DNA from: Leptolyngbyaceae cyanobacterium CSSed165cm_216
GTDB lineage: Bacteria > Cyanobacteriota > Cyanobacteriia > Phormidesmidales > Phormidesmidaceae
Length of the DNA: 9,466 nt
Reading direction: 5' to 3'
Assembly (NCBI GenBank): GCA_007135385.1
Contig: SLIY01000478.1
Coordinates: 1-9,466 of the forward strand
The notes beneath the pieces were generated by a model, which saw only the letters and a program-made list of their open reading frames with translations, searched no databases and was not told the DNA's origin. Below are positions 5,487-9,466 of the stretch, piece after piece (positions within the stretch are counted from its first letter, which is position 1; the number at the start of each line of letters is the position of its first letter). The position numbers were made by a program, and so were the translations under genes.

Positions 5487-5513
5487 TTTGAGGTTTGAGG
5501 TTTGAGGTTTGAG
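5487..5513. repeat. Heptamer tandem repeat (TTTGAGG)x4 between pntA and pntB
   Basis: TTTGAGG is repeated at 5487, 5494 and 5501, with a fourth copy lacking its last base at 5508. The array ends exactly at the pntA stop codon (TTA, 5514-5516, on the plus strand). On the mRNA it reads as a run of CTCAAAC units in the pntA-pntB spacer. Heptanucleotide short tandem repeats are known in cyanobacteria; this unit is not one I recognise. Confidence 0.85.
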
Positions 5514-7121
5514 TTACTTGTGAAACATATTCAACATCCGCTGGGAGACCATGAAGCCACCAGCAATATTGACTGTGCCCAGGAAAAGGGCGATCGCCCC
5601 CAGGATCGTCATCGGTGAGGTGATATCGCTAGAGATTTGCAACATGCCGCCAATGATGATGATGCCGCTGATGGCATTGGTGACGCTCATCAGGGGAGTG
5701 TGTAAGGAGGGTGACACATCCCAAATCACCTTCCAGCCCAAGAAGCTGGCCAGCACAAACACCGTAAAGTGAGATATGAACGACTCTGGGGCCCACAGGC
5801 CAATAGCCACAAAGGCTAGACCAATCACCACAGGCCAGAAAAGCTGACCCACTAGCCCTTTCTGCTTAGGCTCGGGGGCCACAGCCACGGGGGCGGCTGC
5901 CGGTTGGACGGGCGCCGGGGTGGGGGGCTCAGGCTTCGGCGGTGGCCAGACCACCCGTCCCCCCTGGACGACGGTGGTGGCGCGAATCACCTCGTCGTCC
6001 AGATTAATGTCAAAGTTTTCTGAGCCCCCCAGGTCGCTCAACAGGTGGTACAAGTTGTTGCCATAGAGCTGACTCGCCTGGGACGCCATGCGACTGGGTA
6101 GGTCGGTCAAGCCAATGATGGTGACATTGTTGTAGGTGGTAATGTCGCCCGGCTGGGTCATTTCGCAGTTACCCCCTTGTTCAGCGGCCAAGTCCACGAC
6201 CACCGAACCAGGGGTCATGCTTTCGACCATGTCTCGGGTAATCAGCAGAGGCGCCTTTTTGCCGGGAACCAGAGCCGTGGTAATAATAATGTCCACTTCC
6301 TGGGCTTGTTGGGCAAATAGGGCCATTTCGGCGGCAATAAAGGCCTGGCTCATCACCTTGGCATAGCCCCCTTCCCCACTGCCATCTTCTTGAAAGTGCA
6401 GCTCCAGGAACTCGGCCCCCATACTTTGCACCTGCTCTTTCACCTCAGGGCGAGTATCAAACGCTTTAACCACGGCCCCTAACCCTTTGGCGGCCCCAAC
6501 GGCCGCTAATCCCGCTACCCCAGCGCCAATCACCAGCACCTTGGCGGGGGGCATTTTGCCTGCGGCGGTAATTTGGCCGGTAAAACAGCGACCAAACTGG
6601 TTGGCCGCCTCAATCACGGCTCGATAGCCCGCAATGTTAGCCATCGAACTCAAGGCATCTAGCTTTTGGGCTCGGGTAATGCGCGGCACCGCATCCATGG
6701 CTAATACGGTTCCCCCCTGGTGCGAGAGCTGTTCCAAGAGTTCTGGGTTTTGGGCTGGCCAGATAAAGCTAATCAGGGTGCTGTCTGGCTTCAATAAATC
6801 GGCCTCGTGCCGTTCCAGGGTGGGATGCCACTGGGGGGCGCGCACCTTGAGCACCACGTCAGCGGTATCCCACAGACTAGCGGCATCGGAGAGCACCTGG
6901 CAGCCTGCTTCGGTATAGGCGCGATCGCTGAACTTAGCCCCAGCCCCGGCCTGGGTTTCAACCAGAACTTCGAACCCTAGCTTTTGTAGCTTTTTAGCGG
7001 TATCTGGGGTGGCCGCTACCCGACATTCTCCAGGGAAGACTTCCCTGGGAATTCCCACCTTGAGGCCAGAGGGTGTAGTTGAATTTACCACAGGTATATC
7101 GTGGGGCTGTGCAATGGTCAT
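5514..7121 (-). CDS. pntA: NAD(P)+ transhydrogenase, alpha subunit (dI-dII fusion)
   Basis: PntA carries the NAD(H)-binding domain dI and part of the membrane domain. Of 535 residues, about 20-390 are dI: VGIPREVFPGECRVAATP at 22-39, RAQKLDALSSMANIAGYRA (150-168), which contacts NADP-bound dIII in known structures, and VLVIGAGVAGLAA (195-207) with GxGxxG at 199-204 and FDTR (221-224) at the NAD ribose position. A Pro/Ala linker (393-420) joins four hydrophobic helices (roughly 427-526) with HTPLMSVTNAISG (474-486). In many alpha-proteobacteria and some cyanobacteria these parts are separate pntAA and pntAB genes; here they are fused, as in Synechocystis and E. coli. The ATG at 7121 has GGAAGG at 7135-7140, 13 nt upstream, a slightly long spacing. 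It is first in the pntA-pntB unit. Confidence 0.96.
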   Translation of the reverse strand: MTIAQPHDIPVVNSTTPSGLKVGIPREVFPGECRVAATPDTAKKLQKLGFEVLVETQAGAGAKFSDRAYTEAGCQVLSDAASLWDTADVVLKVRAPQWHPTLERHEADLLKPDSTLISFIWPAQNPELLEQLSHQGGTVLAMDAVPRITRAQKLDALSSMANIAGYRAVIEAANQFGRCFTGQITAAGKMPPAKVLVIGAGVAGLAAVGAAKGLGAVVKAFDTRPEVKEQVQSMGAEFLELHFQEDGSGEGGYAKVMSQAFIAAEMALFAQQAQEVDIIITTALVPGKKAPLLITRDMVESMTPGSVVVDLAAEQGGNCEMTQPGDITTYNNVTIIGLTDLPSRMASQASQLYGNNLYHLLSDLGGSENFDINLDDEVIRATTVVQGGRVVWPPPKPEPPTPAPVQPAAAPVAVAPEPKQKGLVGQLFWPVVIGLAFVAIGLWAPESFISHFTVFVLASFLGWKVIWDVSPSLHTPLMSVTNAISGIIIIGGMLQISSDITSPMTILGAIALFLGTVNIAGGFMVSQRMLNMFHK

Positions 7122-7331
7122 AAAAGCAAAAGTTCCTTCCTGTAGACACCAAATCGGTCCTGAAAACTTGATCGTGGAACGATGAAAATCCTAAATTGCA
7201 AAGAAAACCTTAATATTTACACCCAGTACTAACAAGGGACAAGCTTTGAGTTGGAAAACGTGCTCGACAACGACTCTAGCGCAATGCTTTACCCCTTCTC
7301 CTATATCGCCTTAATTCACAGGAACGGGGGT

Positions 7332-7351
7332 AAACAATGTTTAGATTGTTT
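7332..7351. promoter_or_regulatory. Dyad AAACAAT-N6-ATTGTTT
   Basis: A perfect 7-bp inverted repeat with a 6-bp spacer forms a 20-bp symmetric site, a size and form common for dimeric regulator operators. It overlaps the right arm of a TTTACCCC/GGGGTAAA pair (7327-7334) and lies about 210 bp upstream of pntA. No known regulator consensus was recognised. Confidence 0.35.
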
Positions 7352-7367
7352 TTCGATTTGAACAACA

Positions 7368-7398
7368 CTAAACAGTCAACGCCAGATTCACTGTTTGG
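7368..7398 (+). promoter_or_regulatory. Hairpin/dyad with AAACAGT/ACTGTTT arms
   Basis: AAACAGT (7370-7376) and ACTGTTT (7390-7396) are perfect inverted arms. Two outer pairs, including a T-G, extend the stem to nine when read as plus-strand RNA, with a 13-nt loop. The arms resemble those of the dyad 19 bp upstream (AAACAAT/ATTGTTT). Either a paired operator or a structured RNA is possible. Confidence 0.35.
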
Positions 7399-7479
7399 AT
7401 AGTAAGGGGATGTATCGGTAAAGGGGGCCAAACTTCAAGAATGTTTTATTTGTCTGTAAATAATGATGTTATCTCTATC

Positions 7480-7502
7480 AAGTCCAGCTTGTAAGTCCAG
7501 CT
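7480..7502. repeat. Direct repeat AAGTCCAGCT x2
   Basis: AAGTCCAGCT occurs at 7480-7489 and 7493-7502, a perfect 10-bp direct repeat with 13-bp period. The second copy leads into a weak CCAG/CTGG hairpin followed by GTTTTT (about 7498-7520). Confidence 0.5.
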
Positions 7503-7613
7503 CGGGATCTGGCGTTTTTCCACCGGCAGCACGCCACAGCTGGCCTTGGCTACGATGTCTTTTACCCCCCAGCCACGTCTACTTTCCCCCTAGGAACCGT
7601 CAGGACTCCCCTA

Positions 7614-7642
7614 ACCGTTATGTCTAGGACCGTTATGCCTAG
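7614..7642. repeat. Tandem direct repeat ACCGTTATG(T/C)CTAG
   Basis: The 15-bp unit ACCGTTATGTCTAGG (7614-7628) is followed immediately by ACCGTTATGCCTAG (7629-7642), 13 of 14 bases identical. The abutting copies suggest either replication slippage or a doubled regulator site about 160-185 bp upstream of the ABC gene. Confidence 0.55.
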
Positions 7643-7674
7643 CCTTGGGTTGGCTTCGTGGTGCATGGGGCTCG

Positions 7675-7709
7675 CTCTACCCACCTGGATAATATCCCCC
7701 TGGGTAGAG
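7675..7709. promoter_or_regulatory. 35-bp composite dyad upstream of the ABC gene
   Basis: CTCTACCCA (7675-7683) and TGGGTAGAG (7701-7709) are perfect 9-bp arms. Within the loop, GGATA (7687-7691) and TATCC (7693-7697) are also inverted, and both pairs share one centre at 7692. Fourteen of 17 position pairs match. There is no T-run after it on the plus strand, so an operator is more likely than a terminator. Confidence 0.55.
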
Positions 7710-7740
7710 AATGTTGACCCATGGCAACAGTGGGGGAGAG

Positions 7741-7784
7741 CAAGGGTATTCTAGGGACACATCTACCCTTGTCGTCTGTATAAA
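7741..7784 (+). promoter_or_regulatory. ABC gene promoter overlapped by a dyad operator
   Basis: CAAGGGTA (7741-7748) and TACCCTTG (7764-7771) are perfect 8-bp arms with a 15-bp spacer. TATAAA at 7779-7784 is a good -10 box, which would place transcription start near 7791, only about 8 nt before the ATG. The dyad covers the -35 zone, as expected for a repressor or activator site. The arms share the GGGTA/TACCC core with the dyad at 7675-7709. Confidence 0.45.
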
Positions 7785-7798
7785 CTCAGCACGGTTCT

Positions 7799-8797
7799 AT
7801 GAGTACCCCCCAGCCCCCGGTTCAAAAGACGTTTCCCCCAGAACCCCCTGCCGCTGACGATCGTCCAGTGGTAGTGCAAACTCAGGGGTTAACCAAGGCT
7901 TACCGCACTGGCTTTTGGCTGAACCAACGGGTGATCTCCCTGCGGGACTGCTCCCTCACCATCTACCAGGGGGAGACCTTTGGCCTATTGGGACCGAATG
8001 GGGCCGGTAAGACTACCCTGCTGAAAACCTTGCTGGGTATTGTGCGTCCCACCGCTGGGACGGCCACCCTGCTGGATCACCCACTGGGGGATAGCCGCGT
8101 GAAGCAGCGGATTGGCTATTTGCCAGAGAATGCCTATTTCTACGACTTTTTGACCGGCTGGGAGTTTTTGCACTACACGGCAGGGCTATTTGGCCTGTCG
8201 CGGGCCTCTCAGCAGCGGCGGATTACGGAGCTACTCGACCTGGTGGGGCTGTCCCAAGCGGCGGCCAAGAAAAAGCAGTTGCGGCAATATTCCAAAGGGA
8301 TGATGCAGCGGATTGGCATGGCCCAAGCCCTGATCAATGACCCAGATGTGGTGTTTTTAGATGAACCCATGTCGGGGCTTGACCCGACTGGGCGGTTTCA
8401 GGTGCGGGAAATTATTTTGACTTTGAAACGAGAAGGCAAAACGATCTTTTTTAACAGCCACATATTGTCGGATGTGGAGGTGATTTGCGATCGCATCGCC
8501 ATCCTCGATCAGGGGGATCTAATTGCCATGGGCAGTTTGGATCAGCTGCTGGGCACCGCCGACCAATATTTCGTCCAGGGTCGGGGCGGTCGCCTGCCAG
8601 ATCTTGAACCCTGGTTGGATCAACTCACCGTTCAGGGGGATCTGTGGCATGGCCACATCAAAGGCAATCCCTATGAGTTTGCCAAGCAGATTCCCCTGGC
8701 CGGGGGCCACCTCGTTGCCCTACACCAGACCCGACCGACGTTGGAAGAGTTCTTTATGAGCCAAATTCGCCAGCGTCGCCGCGATCGCCAGTCCTGA
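7799..8797 (+). CDS. ABC transporter ATP-binding protein, ABC-2 (CcmA-like) type
   Basis: The 332-residue product is a stand-alone nucleotide-binding subunit. The Walker A is GPNGAGKTT (65-73). The Q-loop position reads YLPEN, with Glu110 in place of Gln, common in this subfamily. The signature is YSKGMMQR (164-171), the ABC-2 variant of LSGGQ. The Walker B is VVFLDEP (184-190), the D-loop SGLD, and the switch His is His221 in FFNSHIL. The first ~25 residues are a Pro-rich extension, and the last ~85 are the accessory C-terminal region typical of these exporters' ATPases. It should pair with a membrane permease, but none lies in the window; the next gene is a LOTUS-like protein 6 bp downstream. 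The cargo cannot be inferred. The ATG at 7799 lacks a Shine-Dalgarno, consistent with a very short 5' UTR. Confidence 0.93.
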   Translation: MSTPQPPVQKTFPPEPPAADDRPVVVQTQGLTKAYRTGFWLNQRVISLRDCSLTIYQGETFGLLGPNGAGKTTLLKTLLGIVRPTAGTATLLDHPLGDSRVKQRIGYLPENAYFYDFLTGWEFLHYTAGLFGLSRASQQRRITELLDLVGLSQAAAKKKQLRQYSKGMMQRIGMAQALINDPDVVFLDEPMSGLDPTGRFQVREIILTLKREGKTIFFNSHILSDVEVICDRIAILDQGDLIAMGSLDQLLGTADQYFVQGRGGRLPDLEPWLDQLTVQGDLWHGHIKGNPYEFAKQIPLAGGHLVALHQTRPTLEEFFMSQIRQRRRDRQS

Positions 8798-8803
8798 TTC
8801 ATA

Positions 8804-9133
8804 ATGGCGCCCCATCGATCCTATGCCTTGGCTTCAGTCCAAGCGCTGTTAACGGCTGTAAAAGACATCCTCCTGGCTGAATCATCAGCGACTGGTAACC
8901 GTTGGTTGTCCCTCTCTAGACTCAATAGCCGATTTATTGAACAATACGGCCTATCCGCTGTAGATATGGCAGAGCGCCAAAGCCCCAATTCAAGTTTCCA
9001 AGACTTGTTGGTCACCAGTGGTCAGTTTTCCATTTACAAAACCCCTGACCCTGATCAGTTCTATGTGGCTCTGCTGCCTAAAATCAGGAAAACTAAGCCG
9101 ATCCTAAAGCGAAAAAATCGGCCTAAGTCCTAA
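8804..9133 (+). CDS. Small protein resembling a stand-alone LOTUS/OST-HTH domain
   Basis: The 109-residue protein has the layout of a LOTUS (OST-HTH) winged helix: a first helix ALASVQALLTAVKDILLAES (8-27), a short strand and helix WLSLSRLNSRFIEQYGLSA (34-52), a third helix SSFQDLLVTSG (63-73), then a beta-wing QFSIYKTPDPDQFYVALL (74-91). The 'LSxLxxxFxxxYG...SFxDLL...F.I....F.V.L' spacing is what suggests the family. The tail (92-109) is very basic (KIRKTKPILKRKNRPKS) and could bind RNA. LOTUS domains are known to bind RNA, including G-rich structures, and in bacteria often accompany NYN nucleases; none is present here. It starts 6 bp after the ABC gene, so co-transcription is likely. The assignment rests on pattern only; otherwise treat it as a hypothetical protein. 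Confidence 0.8.
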   Translation: MAPHRSYALASVQALLTAVKDILLAESSATGNRWLSLSRLNSRFIEQYGLSAVDMAERQSPNSSFQDLLVTSGQFSIYKTPDPDQFYVALLPKIRKTKPILKRKNRPKS

Positions 9134-9302
9134 GGAGATGACTTCAAATAGACGTTGCTCTGTCCTGTCGAGGAGTGGAGAGCGGAGTCGTAGACGCGCA
9201 GCGGCTGCTCAGAAAGTGACAGCTGGGCTCTTGGTAGCATCGAAGATTCCTCCCGTTGGTCGGAATAACAGCATTATTTAGTTATGTTCTTTTCCTTAAC
9301 CC

Positions 9303-9466
9303 TTAAACCGCGACAGCATAATCTACCAGTTGTACTAGTCGCTGGCGCAGGGTCTCGAGCCCCAAGCGCTCGGTAGCTGAGATAAACAGGGCCTGGGGAT
9401 ATTCTTCGCGGGCGATCGCCAGGGCTTCGCTACTGACCCGATCGGCCTTATTAAATACCAACAGCA
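9303..9466 (-). CDS. hflX: GTPase HflX, C-terminal fragment (cut by window edge)
   Basis: Reading the minus strand from the right edge gives 53 residues, LLVFNKADRVSSEALAIARE...QALFISATERLGLETLRQRLVQLVDYAVAV, then TAA at 9303-9305. NKAD is the G4 guanine-specificity motif and ISAT the G5 motif of a TRAFAC-class GTPase. Only about ten residues separate the last motif helix (GLETLRQRLVQLV) from the C-terminus, which fits HflX better than Era or Der, which have long C-terminal domains. HflX binds 50S subunits and rescues stalled ribosomes. The N-terminal domains and G1-G3 lie outside the window. The gene converges on the LOTUS-like gene. HflX is favoured; another short-tailed GTPase is possible. 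Confidence 0.75.
   Translation of the reverse strand, partial: LLVFNKADRVSSEALAIAREEYPQALFISATERLGLETLRQRLVQLVDYAVAV

Larger units (their letters stand above)
7122..7798. other. 677-bp divergent intergenic region between pntA and the ABC gene
   Basis: No gene is supported. It is crowded with symmetric elements: TTTACCCC/GGGGTAAA (7288-7295 and 7327-7334), AAACAAT/ATTGTTT (7332-7351), a hairpin at 7368-7398, two sets of direct repeats (7480-7502, 7614-7642), a weak CCAG/CTGG hairpin followed by T5 near 7498-7520, and two dyads next to the ABC start (7675-7709, 7741-7771). The left half is AT-rich and the right half GC-rich. It must hold promoters for both divergent units; only one -10 (7779-7784) is easy to see. 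Confidence 0.75.

Noticed and set aside
7337..7402. 21-codon open frame MFRLFFDLNNTK... in the pntA/ABC intergenic region
   Set aside because: Very short, no well-spaced Shine-Dalgarno, and it spans two inverted repeats.
755..7622. Shared 12-mer CCTAACCGTTAT upstream of rpoZ (755-766) and near 7611-7622
   Set aside because: A few 12-bp matches are expected by chance in a window this size, and the contexts differ.
9138..9281. 47-codon open frame MTSNRRCSVL... after the LOTUS-like gene, with AAGGAG next to its ATG
   Set aside because: The AAGGAG directly abuts the ATG with no spacing, composition is Arg/Ser/Ala-rich as in random GC-rich sequence, and it runs over a probable repeat.

Overview
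The window is chromosomal DNA from a cyanobacterium. Three things support this. The HIP1 octamer GCGATCGC occurs ten times in 9.5 kb, where about 0.14 is expected at random. The RpoZ and DUF1818 proteins are of cyanobacterial type. The transhydrogenase alpha subunit is a dI-dII fusion, as in Synechocystis-like genomes. The species cannot be named; a filamentous Leptolyngbya-like or related lineage is only a guess. Most of the region is housekeeping sequence. No phage, transposase, CRISPR or defence locus is visible.

Layout, left to right. (1) Ribosomal genes rpmI-rplT lie on the minus strand, with rplT cut by the left edge. They are divergent from rpoZ and a DUF1818 gene on the plus strand. 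(2) A tRNA-Pro(GGG) with its own terminator is followed by a 364-bp gap. The gap holds a REP-like 15-bp inverted repeat and a candidate small RNA or leader made of two abutting hairpins plus a U-run. (3) A peptidase S51 (cyanophycinase-like) gene is followed by a 425-bp gap with no gene. (4) A gene for an exported pentapeptide-repeat protein ends at a terminator and converges on pntB. (5) pntA-pntB (proton-translocating NAD(P)+ transhydrogenase) lie on the minus strand, separated by a 71-bp spacer with a heptamer tandem repeat. (6) A 677-bp divergent intergenic region is unusually rich in dyads and direct repeats. (7) An ABC-2-type ATPase gene is followed 6 bp later by a small gene that looks like a stand-alone LOTUS/OST-HTH domain. 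(8) The C-terminus of a GTPase, most likely HflX, lies on the minus strand at the right edge.

Functionally, rpmI, rplT, rpoZ and tRNA-Pro serve translation and transcription. HflX is a ribosome-associated GTPase, and the LOTUS-like protein is a possible RNA binder. PntAB balances NADH and NADPH across the thylakoid or plasma membrane. The S51 enzyme probably cleaves a cyanophycin-like or isoaspartyl peptide. These are separate transcription units; I see no single pathway joining them. The least explained material is non-coding: the 1866-1947 RNA candidate, the 1743-1808 repeat, the rpmI-rplT leader and the dyads upstream of the ABC gene. The ABC-LOTUS pair is the least explained coding material.
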